Positions 16,445 through 25,478 of a DNA stretch of 64,000 nucleotides are shown here, in pieces. The notes under the pieces are model-generated. The model was not told where the DNA came from, ran no database searches, and was given only the letters and a program-made list of their open reading frames with translations. The stretch is taken from contig CAVXQD010000007.1 in NCBI GenBank assembly GCA_963763885.1, positions 806,001 to 870,000 on the forward strand. Direction: 5' to 3'. This stretch comes from JANNBN01 sp963763885 (lineage in GTDB: Bacteria; Actinomycetota; Acidimicrobiia; Acidimicrobiales; JANYDT01). The translations under genes were made by a program, and so were the position numbers. Numbering within the stretch: the first letter of the stretch is position 1; each line of letters begins with the position of its first letter.

Positions 16445-18759
16445 CGGGGTGCACCACCACCAGGTCCTGCGACGCCGCCACCGCCCACGACAATGCCACC
16501 CTGGCCACCGACTTGCCCGCGACCGTTCTGCTGGGTTGGCGAAGTGCTTGCTGCTTGAACTGCTGGAAGTGCGACCACCGTGCCAGCTTCGATGCCGCTG
16601 GTGATTTCCGTTCCGCCTTCACCCTTGACACCAGTCTGCACCGGGGTAGGAGTGGACTTCTTGGTAGCAGCGTCGTACACCTGCACAACGGAACTGCCAC
16701 CCAACGACCTGATGGCCGATGCCGGCAGCGTCACCACGTCAACGGCCTGGTTAACCGTGATGCGAGTCTGCGCTGTCATCCCCGGCTTAACTCCCTGATC
16801 AGTTGCTGAGGCGTCGAGAGTCAGAATCACCCCATAGGTGGCCACGCCGTTGGTTGTGGTTGCCACGGAGTCAACACGTTCGACCGTGCTGTCGACAGAC
16901 ACGCCCGTGAGCGCATCGAAAGAGATGGTGGCGCTCTGCCCGACCGCGAGCTTCGCAGCGTTTGCTTCGGAGACACCGAGCTTCACCCGCAGCGCTGACA
17001 AATCGGTGATCACCGCAAACGCCGAGCCCGCGCCAGCTGAACCGCCGGTACTACCCGTAACGGTGACACCAAGCTCGCCGTTCAACGTGGTGATGGTGCC
17101 CGCAATGGGAGCGGTCAGTGTTGTGCCGGTCACGGCCGATTCTGCCTGTTCAACCTGCAACTCCGCAGTGAACACGGCGGCCTGCGCGCTTTCGAGATCT
17201 GCTGCCTTTGCCGGCGCCAACTTCAGCTTGTTGGCCAGCAGCGTCTGCTGATACGAAGTTTGTGCCTGTCGCAGTTGCGTGCGAGCGGACTCCAAGTTCT
17301 GCCGGTCGCGTGCACGCCCAGTAGTTCTGGCCGTCAACGCGTTCTCGATCTGCTGGTCAGCTGCTTCCGCCGTTTGCTGGTCCTTCAGAACCGACGCCTG
17401 CTGGTTGCTCAGCGCCGTTTCGTATGCCGTTTTCGCAGCCGCGATTGCAGACTGGTCCTTGTCCAAACCTGTGGTCTGCGCCGCAAGCGCGTTCTTCAGA
17501 GCTGTGTCAGCTGTGCGAATGGACTGCTGGTCCTTCCCGAGACCGACCTCTTGAGCCGTGCGAGCGTTCTGCACTGCGGTCCCTTCTGCAGCGGTAAGGC
17601 TTTGCGAATCCTTCGCAGCAGAAGCATTGCGACTGTTGGTGAGGTTGGTGACCGTGTTCTGTTGCTGGTTCACCTTGGTCTGTGCACTTACCACCTTGGA
17701 CGATGCACTGTCCACGGTGCCGCGGGCAGCGTTGGTTGCAGACTGCGCAGCCTTGTATGCATTTGAAGCCTGTAGACACGACGGGGTGCCTTCGCACGTT
17801 GCTGGTGCAATCAGGGTTGCAGCGGCCGCATCGTAAGCGGACTTGGCAGTTGCCTCGTTGCCCAAGGCAGCCGAGTAGGAGCCTTGCGCCGTTGTCTGCT
17901 CGGTCTGTGCTGTGAGCAACGCGGTCTGGTTTGCAGTCAGCTCAGCGGCCGCCTGGTCGAACTGCGCCTGCGACGAAACGTTGGCGAGATCGATGTTGGT
18001 TTTGGTGTTGGCTGCGTTTGCCACAGCAAGGTCTATGGCCTGTTGGTACTGCCGCGTGTTCTGATCGGCTGTTGCTTTGGCTGCGTCGAGGTTGGCCTGG
18101 GCCGTGTCCACCTGCACCTGATAGGAGCGAACGTTGGCCGTTGCGGACTTCTCGGCGGTGTCAATGGCAAGCCGCGCGTTCTCTACCTGGGTGACGGTGT
18201 TGGCGGCACTGAACTCAGCCGTGGCAGCGCTGTTCTGCGCATTGGTGCGAGCCGTCTCGATTGCGGTGGCGTAGCCCTTCTCGTTGAGGGTGTTGGTCTC
18301 TTTGACCGTGTCGATGGACTTCTGCGCCTGCGCAACGCTTGCCGACGAAGAGCTTCCCTGTAACCGAAGCTGTTCACGTTCGAGCGCCGTCAGCCCTTCA
18401 GTGACCGTGGCCAATCGAGCTTGCGCAAGGCGAAGACCAGACTTGGCTTGCTCCAACGAGTCCTCGGCTGACTTCGGGTCTATGGACCCAATCACGTCGC
18501 CCTCTTTGACGCTGTCGCCGAGTTTGACGGGCAGAGCCTTCAACTCACCAGATGACGTGAACGAAACAGTTCGGGTAGACGCGGCCTCAACCGAGCCCGT
18601 ACCCGTCAGCACCTCGGTCACCGTATCGACGGTGGCCGTGACTGTTCGAACTGCGGTTTGCGCCGCAGCCGGCCGCACGGACCGATACGCGTACAGACCA
18701 CCCGTGGCACAGGCAACGGCGAGGGCCCCACTGGTCAGCTTCCAACCGACAGATCTCAT
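16441..18759 (-). CDS. Very long HlyD/MacA-like periplasmic adaptor with expanded coiled-coil hairpin
   Basis: 772 residues from ATG 18759 (MRSVGWKLTSG). A signal-anchor helix (about 8-27) is followed by a lipoyl/barrel-sandwich half-motif (GELKALPVKLGDSVKEGDVIGSIDPK), then roughly 480 residues of Ala/Gln/Thr-rich alpha-helix, the second lipoyl half (GTTLTAPIAGTITTLNGELG), a beta-barrel (VKLGVSEANAAKLAVGQSATISFDA) and a Gly-rich tail. Residues about 383-508 are five tandem repeats of about 25 residues starting K/R-D-x-Q (DNA 17237-17613). MacA-type adaptors are usually about 370-450 residues, so the hairpin is greatly enlarged. A reading frame continues upstream of 18759 but lacks protein character. 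First gene of the exporter operon. Confidence 0.92.
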   Translation of the reverse strand: MRSVGWKLTSGALAVACATGGLYAYRSVRPAAAQTAVRTVTATVDTVTEVLTGTGSVEAASTRTVSFTSSGELKALPVKLGDSVKEGDVIGSIDPKSAEDSLEQAKSGLRLAQARLATVTEGLTALEREQLRLQGSSSSASVAQAQKSIDTVKETNTLNEKGYATAIETARTNAQNSAATAEFSAANTVTQVENARLAIDTAEKSATANVRSYQVQVDTAQANLDAAKATADQNTRQYQQAIDLAVANAANTKTNIDLANVSSQAQFDQAAAELTANQTALLTAQTEQTTAQGSYSAALGNEATAKSAYDAAAATLIAPATCEGTPSCLQASNAYKAAQSATNAARGTVDSASSKVVSAQTKVNQQQNTVTNLTNSRNASAAKDSQSLTAAEGTAVQNARTAQEVGLGKDQQSIRTADTALKNALAAQTTGLDKDQSAIAAAKTAYETALSNQQASVLKDQQTAEAADQQIENALTARTTGRARDRQNLESARTQLRQAQTSYQQTLLANKLKLAPAKAADLESAQAAVFTAELQVEQAESAVTGTTLTAPIAGTITTLNGELGVTVTGSTGGSAGAGSAFAVITDLSALRVKLGVSEANAAKLAVGQSATISFDALTGVSVDSTVERVDSVATTTNGVATYGVILTLDASATDQGVKPGMTAQTRITVNQAVDVVTLPASAIRSLGGSSVVQVYDAATKKSTPTPVQTGVKGEGGTEITSGIEAGTVVALPAVQAASTSPTQQNGRGQVGGQGGIVVGGGGVAGPGGGAPR

Positions 18760-18968
18760 ATCCGAGTATCGGAACAGGTGCAGGTATGAATCAGGTATGA
18801 GCACGGGAGGAACTGCGTCTGTAAAGGGCTGCGGCTGCGCAGGGTGGTATTGCCCGACGGAAAGGGAACGTCCTCGAAAGCGGCCATTGAAGGACGAACC
18901 CTGATTCGGTTCAGGGTGACCATCGCTGATGCTGTCGCTCCACCGCCGAAGAATGTCAAGATCGAATC

Positions 18969-20837
18969 GTGCGGCTTCTGACTGGACCACCGAATCAGCG
19001 CCGAACCTATGGCAGCGCGCTGACGGCCGCCGCCTTCACCTTGTTGGCACTGCTTTTCCTGCTTGCGATGGTTGCCACCGCCGGACCAGCGCTGGCCCAA
19101 TCAGCCCCTGCTCCCGAAATCGTTGATGCCAAGATCATCACCTCAACAAAATCGGTGGTTCGCATCACCGTGCGCAGTCCTCGACCGGTATCGGGTGAAC
19201 TCCGCTGCACCTGCAACCGAGTGACAACCCGGGTTGACCTGCCGACCGGCGGCGAAAAAGTTGTCTGGATCCCGCTCGGTACCCTGCAGATCTACTTTTC
19301 CGGCCAGATCATTTGGGACATCCCAGGATCAAAGGACCCGGAAGCACCCATCAATGGCGGCAACCAGCAACGGCCGATTGCTCTTGGCGTGCTGCCATCA
19401 GCGCTCGGATCCCGAAGCGCACCCGCCTCGGTATCAACACGGGGCCGAATGATCATCGACGTGATCGAACTGGTGCCAGACGACATCGAACAGCGTGCCT
19501 GGTTGCTGGACGGATTTGCTGTGCTCGCTACAACCTCCAAGGAGCTTGGTTCTCTGTCCGAGGCCGGACGCCGGTCAGTTCTGAGCTGGGTTGAACGAGG
19601 CGGTGAGTTGCTTATCGATGACGCTGATCCGGTGCCCGACCTGGTTACTCAACCGACCGAAGACCGGAGCGCAACATTTGGACTGGGAACAGTTCGGCGA
19701 ACGGCCAACGCGCTGCGGACCGGCCGGTGGGAGGCAGTCATGCTGCCAGCAAACCAGACGGAGGCTGGCAGTCAAACGTCCGAACTCTCCATCAGTTTGA
19801 AAGACGCCGTCCGACTTGCGCCTGCCGGTGCGCTCCTTGCCGGGCTGCTGGTTTACGCGATGGGCGTGGGACCGCTTGCGTACATGTTGGGGCGTCGACG
19901 CAACCGCCCGATGTTGATGTGGGTGGCCGTGCCGCTCACAGCTGCGGTGACAACCGTAGGGGTACTTGGAATCGGCTTTGCTCTGCGTCGTACTGCAAGT
20001 GATCAGTACGTACTCTTCCGGCTCCACGGCACATCTGCGGACCGCACCACCGTGTTACGCGCCTTGGTTGACGGAAGTTCCCCAAACAACGTGCGCATAC
20101 CAACGGGCTGGACAGCCGAAGGTGATCTGGTGAAAATCAACGTTGGGACGGTATCGACGGCTTCGGTCGATCTTGCTCCGGGCGGTCTCACCGAGGTTCG
20201 CTTCACCGGCGATACGGCGCCAACAACTGCTCCCTTAGCGGCGTCGCTTGACGCAATCGGCAATGTCACCGTAACCAACACCAGCAGCTCAACAGTGCGC
20301 ACGCTCCACATCGTGAACGGTGACGGCTTCGCGATGACGCTGCCGGACCTCGCTGCGGGTGCGTCGACAACCGTGACGTTCAGTGCAACTCCCACGTATG
20401 GAACCTCGGCTGCGGAAGAGCAACAAACAGCCGTCACGGCATTGATCGTCAACAACACGGTTCTCCGTTCCGGCGCCGTCGTGGTTGTGGGCGAGATCGA
20501 TCCGACGAGTGCACCCGGAGTTCCGTCTGCGTTTACCAACAAGGCCAGGGCCACGCGCCAGTTTGCTGCTGTCTCGGTGGTTCCGTCGGGCGCACGCGTC
20601 ACTCGTTCTCCCGGGACGAGCGGTAGCGGAGGACTCACTCGGATCGACCTTCCACCTGACGCGCAAGCGTACGAATTGAGGGGCGTCGCGGCGGGTGACA
20701 CCATTTTGATCGGAAGCGATGAGTTCCCCGCTGTCGACGGGCCCCTGCCGCCTGGTGCCATCGAGAACGGGGCACTCGTGTTGCGCAGCCAAACCGCAAC
20801 CGTTGTCGAAGCTCCTGCAACGGAGTTCGTGCAATGA
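18969..20837 (+). CDS. Large membrane protein with signal peptide, first gene of ABC/MoxR/VWA operon
   Basis: 622 residues. An N-terminal hydrophobic signal (ALTAAAFTLLALLFLLAMVATAGPALA, cleavage probably after ALA) is followed by a beta domain (about 45-110), a region like a glutamine-amidotransferase-type Rossmann fold (LLDGFAVLATTSKELGSLSEAGRRSVLSWVERGGELLIDD), two adjacent transmembrane helices (LAPAGALLAGLLVYAMGVGPLAYML and MLMWVAVPLTAAVTTVGVLGIGFAL, about 280-340) and a C-terminal beta-rich extracytoplasmic part. GTG start at 18969. It overlaps the ABC ATPase by ATGA. I do not recognise a named family; similar architecture occurs with BatA/DUF4350-type membrane proteins. Confidence 0.82.
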   Translation: MRLLTGPPNQRRTYGSALTAAAFTLLALLFLLAMVATAGPALAQSAPAPEIVDAKIITSTKSVVRITVRSPRPVSGELRCTCNRVTTRVDLPTGGEKVVWIPLGTLQIYFSGQIIWDIPGSKDPEAPINGGNQQRPIALGVLPSALGSRSAPASVSTRGRMIIDVIELVPDDIEQRAWLLDGFAVLATTSKELGSLSEAGRRSVLSWVERGGELLIDDADPVPDLVTQPTEDRSATFGLGTVRRTANALRTGRWEAVMLPANQTEAGSQTSELSISLKDAVRLAPAGALLAGLLVYAMGVGPLAYMLGRRRNRPMLMWVAVPLTAAVTTVGVLGIGFALRRTASDQYVLFRLHGTSADRTTVLRALVDGSSPNNVRIPTGWTAEGDLVKINVGTVSTASVDLAPGGLTEVRFTGDTAPTTAPLAASLDAIGNVTVTNTSSSTVRTLHIVNGDGFAMTLPDLAAGASTTVTFSATPTYGTSAAEEQQTAVTALIVNNTVLRSGAVVVVGEIDPTSAPGVPSAFTNKARATRQFAAVSVVPSGARVTRSPGTSGSGGLTRIDLPPDAQAYELRGVAAGDTILIGSDEFPAVDGPLPPGAIENGALVLRSQTATVVEAPATEFVQ

Positions 20838-21868
20838 CTGACGAAGTGAGCACCGACCTGATTGACGGACCAACCGAAGACAGCCCAGCGCCCGACGCGG
20901 TCGTCGTTCAACCCACCAGCGGGAGCGGCATGCTTGACCCTCACGCTGCCGTCAGCATCCGGTCGCTGACCAAACACTACGGCCCTGTTCGTGCTCTTGA
21001 CGGGCTGGATCTCGACATCCCCCGCAACTCCATCTTCGGAATCATCGGCCCCAACGGTGCAGGCAAGACCACGATGATGTCCATCGCTGCCACGCTGCTC
21101 ACACCAACCAGCGGCTTGGTTCGGGTGATGGGCTTCGACCCAGCTGTCGAGCCAATGCGGGTTCGCCAGGTCATGGGCTACATGCCAGACGTGATGGGCG
21201 TCAACGAACGTCTCACCGTCAACGAGTACCTCAATTTCTATGCGCACGTATATAAGCGCCCGAAAGAGAAGCGTCAGCAGATCACGGATTCCTTGTTGGA
21301 ACTGGTCAACCTCTCCGACAAGAAGCCATTGCTGGTAGACAGCTTGTCGCGTGGCATGAAGCAGCGTCTCAGTCTTGCGAGAGCGCTCATCCACGAGCCC
21401 GAACTGCTGATTCTGGATGAACCCGCATCGGGGCTTGACCCAACAGCGCGGCTTGAGCTACGCCTGCTTATCCTGGAACTTCGCAGGATGGGCAAGACCG
21501 TTGTGATCTCAAGTCACATCCTCTCCGAGCTGGAGGAGATGTGCACACACGTGGGCGTCATCGCGAACGGACGCCTTGCCGCATCGGACCAGACCGAAGA
21601 CATCGTCGGAACCAAAACCGGTGCAATCAAAATTCGCATTCGTTTGGCCGACGGCCGACAATCCGAAACGGTTGTAGCGGACCTGGTCGCGCAGCAGGCT
21701 CTGCTGTGGGATCTTGTGGTCAACCAGCGTTTGCCGGTTGTCGAGTTCAGCCAAACCGGGGGCGGCCTTGAAGAGCACTTCCAACAGGTTGTGGCTGCAG
21801 CCGGCCCGCCGTCCTCGCCGCTTGGGACACCTCACCAGGCTCCCTGGTTCGTAACGGAAAACCGCTGA
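20834..21868 (+). CDS. ABC-2 type transporter ATP-binding protein
   Basis: 344-residue ATPase of the DrrA/NatA-like class. A 45-residue acidic N-terminal extension precedes the domain. Walker A GPNGAGKTT (72-80), signature LSRGMKQRLSLARA, Walker B LLILDEPASGLDP and H-loop VVISSHILSELEEM are intact. The C-terminal 90 residues carry the regulatory extension usual for exporters of this class. Overlaps the membrane protein gene (ATGA) and the permease (TGATG), so stoichiometric translation is likely. Confidence 0.94.
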   Translation: MTDEVSTDLIDGPTEDSPAPDAVVVQPTSGSGMLDPHAAVSIRSLTKHYGPVRALDGLDLDIPRNSIFGIIGPNGAGKTTMMSIAATLLTPTSGLVRVMGFDPAVEPMRVRQVMGYMPDVMGVNERLTVNEYLNFYAHVYKRPKEKRQQITDSLLELVNLSDKKPLLVDSLSRGMKQRLSLARALIHEPELLILDEPASGLDPTARLELRLLILELRRMGKTVVISSHILSELEEMCTHVGVIANGRLAASDQTEDIVGTKTGAIKIRIRLADGRQSETVVADLVAQQALLWDLVVNQRLPVVEFSQTGGGLEEHFQQVVAAAGPPSSPLGTPHQAPWFVTENR

Positions 21869-22764
21869 TGACAATGCCCTCCGAACCGCCTGCGATTCCG
21901 ACCGCAGCAAAACAACCGTGGGAACTGAACCCCATCCTCGCCCGGGAGCTTCGTGCGCGCACACGACGACCCGGCGGCATCATCACGCTCACATTGTTCT
22001 TGCTGTTCCTCATTGGCATCGCAGCAATTGTGTGGTCTGCCAACCGATCCCTTGGTTCCGCGTTTGATGCCGAAGAGACCGCAAACGCCCAACTGGGGAT
22101 CCAGATCTTCGAAGGCATCATCTCCACGATGAGTTTCCTGATTGCGTTCATCGTGCCTGCGCTCACCGCCCCAGCCATCGCTGGGGAACGAGACCGCCAG
22201 ACGCTGATCCCGTTGCAGGTTTCACTGCTGACGCCTCGCCAGATCATCGTGGGCAAGTTGACGGCTGCGCTTGCGTTCACGATGTTGCTCATCGGTGCAT
22301 CGGCACCGATGCTTGCGGTGAGTTATGTCATTGGCGGAATCACTGCAGCGTCAGTGATCCGCGGGCTGCTTGCGGTGATGGTCATCGCCATCCTCTTTGG
22401 CTCGCTTGGCATCTTGTCGTCTGCACTCCCCAAGCGGACTGCTGCAGCCGTTGTCCTTGCTTACGGAATGACGATCCTCATCGTGTTCCTGGGCCCCGGG
22501 GTGGCAGCGCTGATCGGATGGATCACGGTGCCATCCATCGGGTTCGTCATTGGCTACTCGCACCCCTACGCGTTTGTCTCGGACTTCACGTATCCGAAGT
22601 CTTCAGCGGACTCGCTTGGGCCAATGAGCGCGCTGAACGAAACCATGTCCAGTTCCGGGTTTCCGTTTTGGACGCTCCACATCCTGTTCTACGGCATTGT
22701 CTGCTTTGGCTGCCTGTGGCTGGCCGCCAAACGAATCCGCACGCCGTCAGAATCGGAGCGGTAG
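21868..22764 (+). CDS. ABC-2 type permease
   Basis: 298-residue integral membrane protein with about six hydrophobic helices: GGIITLTLFLLFLIGIAAIVW, IISTMSFLIAFIVPALTAPAIAGERDR, LTAALAFTMLLIGASAPMLAVSYVIGG, LLAVMVIAILFGSLGILSSAL, AAAVVLAYGMTILIVFLGPGVAALIGW and LHILFYGIVCFGCLWLAAKRI. The segment AIAGERDRQTLIPLQVSLLTPRQIIVGKL is the coupling motif typical of ABC-2 exporters. Begins 1 base before the ATPase gene ends. Partner of that ATPase; substrate unknown. Confidence 0.9.
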   Translation: MTMPSEPPAIPTAAKQPWELNPILARELRARTRRPGGIITLTLFLLFLIGIAAIVWSANRSLGSAFDAEETANAQLGIQIFEGIISTMSFLIAFIVPALTAPAIAGERDRQTLIPLQVSLLTPRQIIVGKLTAALAFTMLLIGASAPMLAVSYVIGGITAASVIRGLLAVMVIAILFGSLGILSSALPKRTAAAVVLAYGMTILIVFLGPGVAALIGWITVPSIGFVIGYSHPYAFVSDFTYPKSSADSLGPMSALNETMSSSGFPFWTLHILFYGIVCFGCLWLAAKRIRTPSESER

Positions 22765-24459
22765 GTGGAGCAGTTCCTGGGACAGCTACGGGCACGGCTA
22801 CGAACGGTCTTCGGGGTCGGGCTTGCCCAGGACGCGTTACCAATCGCGGGATTGGCTGCGGCTGTTACGGCGGCCGCGTATTGGTGGAGATCACCGCTTG
22901 CGCAGTTATGGGTTGCGCCCATCGCCATCTTGCTTCTTGCCTTTGTCGGCGTGCTGCTGGTGACGGTTCGGCAAAAGTGGAACGACCACACCCTCGCTCG
23001 CATCGCCGATGATCGTTTGCACACAGATGATGTGTTGGCGACGTGGGTTGCACTACGAGATTCTCAAGCCGATGATCCGTTCAACAGGGCAATCACAAGT
23101 CGAGCCATGCAGGTCGCCTCGACGCATTCCGCCAAAGAAGTAGTTCACCTTCGTCTCCAGCCGGTCCGGTGGGCGGCGCTGGTCCTTGCGATGATCGCGG
23201 CTACCGGGTTCCTCATCGTTGACGGACCAGCAGCACGAGAGCGAGCACAGACAGCTGCGGACAAACGGCGGATCGAACGCGAAGCTGACAGTGTCCGGGA
23301 GCAAATCAAAGAATTGTCCGCAAGCACGCTCACGCCAGAGACGCAGCGGATCCTGACCGAGCTTGAACGGGTCGCTGCGCAACTGGACGCCACATCTGAC
23401 CCGCTTCAGGCGGCACAGGTCCTGGAGGCCGGCGCATCCACCATTGATCGCACTCCACCGGCCGAGCGTCTCAGCCGCCGGGCAGCCCAGCGAGGATTGG
23501 AGCGGTCGTTGCAGAGCCAGCCCTTGCCCGACGGGGCTGCCGAGCAGAGCGCCTCACAGCAATTGAGACAGGCTGCAGAGAGCGTTCGCAACGGCTCGTC
23601 AGACCCGGCTGCCACGGCAGATCGGTTGGACGAGTTGGCAGCTTCGCAAGAGGCCGGCAACCCTGAACTGGCGAAGTCGTTGTCCGATGCTGCGCAGGCA
23701 GCGCGGTCCGGTGAAACCGACGCTGCTGCCCAGGCGGCCGACGCACTGAACAAGGCGGCCGATCAGCAGGAGGAAGCGGCCAGCAAGGTCGCCGACGACG
23801 AGGCGGCCAACGACACGGCACAAGACATGCGCAACGGCGCCAAAGCCTTGCAGCAGCAAGACCAACAAGGCCGGCAGGGTCAGGGCCAAGGCCAACAAGG
23901 CCAACAAGGCCAGGGGCAGCAAGGTGAGGGCCAACAAGGCCAGCAAGGCCAGGGGCAGCAAGGCCAACAAGGCCAGGGACAAGGCCAACAAGGCCAGGGT
24001 CAGCAGGGACAGGGTCAGCAAGGCCAGGGACAGCAAGGCCAGGGACAGGGTCAGCAAGGCCAGGGACAGCAAGGCCAACAGGGTCAGGGACAGCAAGGAC
24101 AAGGCCAAGGCCGGGGCGGACAACAGGCCGGACGCGGGGCCAACCCGTCGATCGGTGCGCCGACCGGGACCATTGCTCGCACGACCGACGACCTCAACGT
24201 GCCCTCACTCGTTTCACCCAACAGCGGCGGACAAACCGTTGGCGTTGGCCAAACGCCTTCACCAGCCGGAACGGCAAAAGTCCCGTTGCAACAAGCGGTT
24301 CCACAATCCAAACAGCAGGCCAACAAGGCACTGGAGAAGACGGACTTGGAAGCCGATGAACGAGATCTCGTCAGCGACTACTTCGACTCGTTGAATGCTC
24401 CGCCACCACCCTCGGGAACCGCTTCGGGGACAGCAGGATCGACGCAGGAGAAACCATGA
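22765..24459 (+). CDS. Membrane-anchored protein with long Gly-Gln repeat tract
   Basis: 564 residues from GTG 22765, directly after the permease stop. Hydrophobic segments: DALPIAGLAAAVTAAAYWW, LWVAPIAILLLAFVGVLLVTV and WAALVLAMIAATGFLIV, then a long polar helical region (about 155-365, with heptad-like Ala/Gln/Glu). Residues about 367-452 are almost only Gln and Gly, built from GQQGQ and GQGQQ units (DNA 23866-24120). The C-terminus holds SKQQANKALEKTDLEADERDLVSDYFDSLN. Architecture resembles DUF4175-type proteins found in MoxR/BatA clusters. The low-complexity tract is likely to vary in length between strains. Confidence 0.85.
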   Translation: MEQFLGQLRARLRTVFGVGLAQDALPIAGLAAAVTAAAYWWRSPLAQLWVAPIAILLLAFVGVLLVTVRQKWNDHTLARIADDRLHTDDVLATWVALRDSQADDPFNRAITSRAMQVASTHSAKEVVHLRLQPVRWAALVLAMIAATGFLIVDGPAARERAQTAADKRRIEREADSVREQIKELSASTLTPETQRILTELERVAAQLDATSDPLQAAQVLEAGASTIDRTPPAERLSRRAAQRGLERSLQSQPLPDGAAEQSASQQLRQAAESVRNGSSDPAATADRLDELAASQEAGNPELAKSLSDAAQAARSGETDAAAQAADALNKAADQQEEAASKVADDEAANDTAQDMRNGAKALQQQDQQGRQGQGQGQQGQQGQGQQGEGQQGQQGQGQQGQQGQGQGQQGQGQQGQGQQGQGQQGQGQGQQGQGQQGQQGQGQQGQGQGRGGQQAGRGANPSIGAPTGTIARTTDDLNVPSLVSPNSGGQTVGVGQTPSPAGTAKVPLQQAVPQSKQQANKALEKTDLEADERDLVSDYFDSLNAPPPPSGTASGTAGSTQEKP

Positions 24460-25478
24460 CCGACACCGACACCGTCCACGCACCGATGTCTCCAGAAGAC
24501 GCGGCCACGATGATGAAGGCCATCGATGAGCAAGTCTCAAGCGTGATTGTTGGCCAGCGAGATCTGGTCCGCTCGGTGCTGCTGTGCCTGTTGGCAGAAG
24601 GTCACGCATTGGTTGAGGGCGTACCCGGTCTCGGAAAGACGGAACTCCTCAAGGCTCTCGGCACTGCGTGCGGCCTTCGCTACGCGCGCATACAGTTCAC
24701 ACCTGACCTGATGCCGGCAGACATCGTCGGCACCCAGGTATTGGAAGATGCACCCGATGGTCGGCGGTCGTTTGTGTTTCGCCCCGGTCCACTGTTCGCA
24801 GGCTTCGTCCTCGCCGATGAGATCAACCGCGCCACACCCAAGACACAGTCGGCCCTGCTTGAGGCAATGGCCGAACGGACCATCACTGTGGCCGGGTCAA
24901 CACGTCAACTCCCCCGCCCGTTTCTCGTGATGGCCACCCAGAACCCCATCGAGATGGACGGCACCTACCCGCTTCCGGAAGCACAGTTGGACCGCTTCAT
25001 GTTGAAAGCGTTGGTGCCGTATCCAAGCCCTGCTGACCTACTCGACATTTTGGCCAGAACCACCGTGGGACAACGCCGATCCGTGCACTCCGTTGCTTCG
25101 CCAGAGTTGCTGCAGCAGGCTGTCACGCTCACCCGCGCAGTGCCCGTGACAATGCACCTTGGCCAACACATCGTCGACATCGTCATGGCAACACAGCCAA
25201 GTTCGCCAACCGCTCCAGAAAGTGTTGCCCGTTACGTGCGAGTCGGCGGGTCACCTCGCGCAGCGCAGTCGATGATGCTGGCCGCGAAGGCTAGCGCGCT
25301 TATGGATGGTCGGCCGAACGTCCGCGTGGAGGACATTCGAGACGTCGCGACAGCTGTCCTGCGTCATCGCTTGATCACCGGCTATCAAGCTGCAGCAGAT
25401 GGAGTGACGCCAGACGCACTGGTGGCCGCCGTGCTGGAGGCTGTTCCCGTTCCCACCGTTGCAGTGAAGGGCACGTGA
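24456..25478 (+). CDS. MoxR-family AAA+ ATPase
   Basis: 340-residue cytosolic ATPase of the MoxR group, which acts as a chaperone for maturing or regulating VWA-domain partners. Walker A GVPGLGKTE, Walker B FVLADEINRATPKTQSALLEAM, sensor 1 LVMATQNPIEMDGTYPLPEAQLDRFM and the C-terminal lid with sensor-2 Arg (GGSPRAAQSMMLAAKASALMDGR) are complete. ATGA overlap with the preceding gene and GTGA overlap with the DUF58 gene. The MoxR-DUF58-BatA order that follows is a widespread module. Confidence 0.95.
   Translation: MTDTDTVHAPMSPEDAATMMKAIDEQVSSVIVGQRDLVRSVLLCLLAEGHALVEGVPGLGKTELLKALGTACGLRYARIQFTPDLMPADIVGTQVLEDAPDGRRSFVFRPGPLFAGFVLADEINRATPKTQSALLEAMAERTITVAGSTRQLPRPFLVMATQNPIEMDGTYPLPEAQLDRFMLKALVPYPSPADLLDILARTTVGQRRSVHSVASPELLQQAVTLTRAVPVTMHLGQHIVDIVMATQPSSPTAPESVARYVRVGGSPRAAQSMMLAAKASALMDGRPNVRVEDIRDVATAVLRHRLITGYQAAADGVTPDALVAAVLEAVPVPTVAVKGT

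Noticed and set aside
20003..21394. 463-codon minus-strand frame
   Set aside because: Antisense to the membrane protein and the ABC ATPase, which have unambiguous family motifs.
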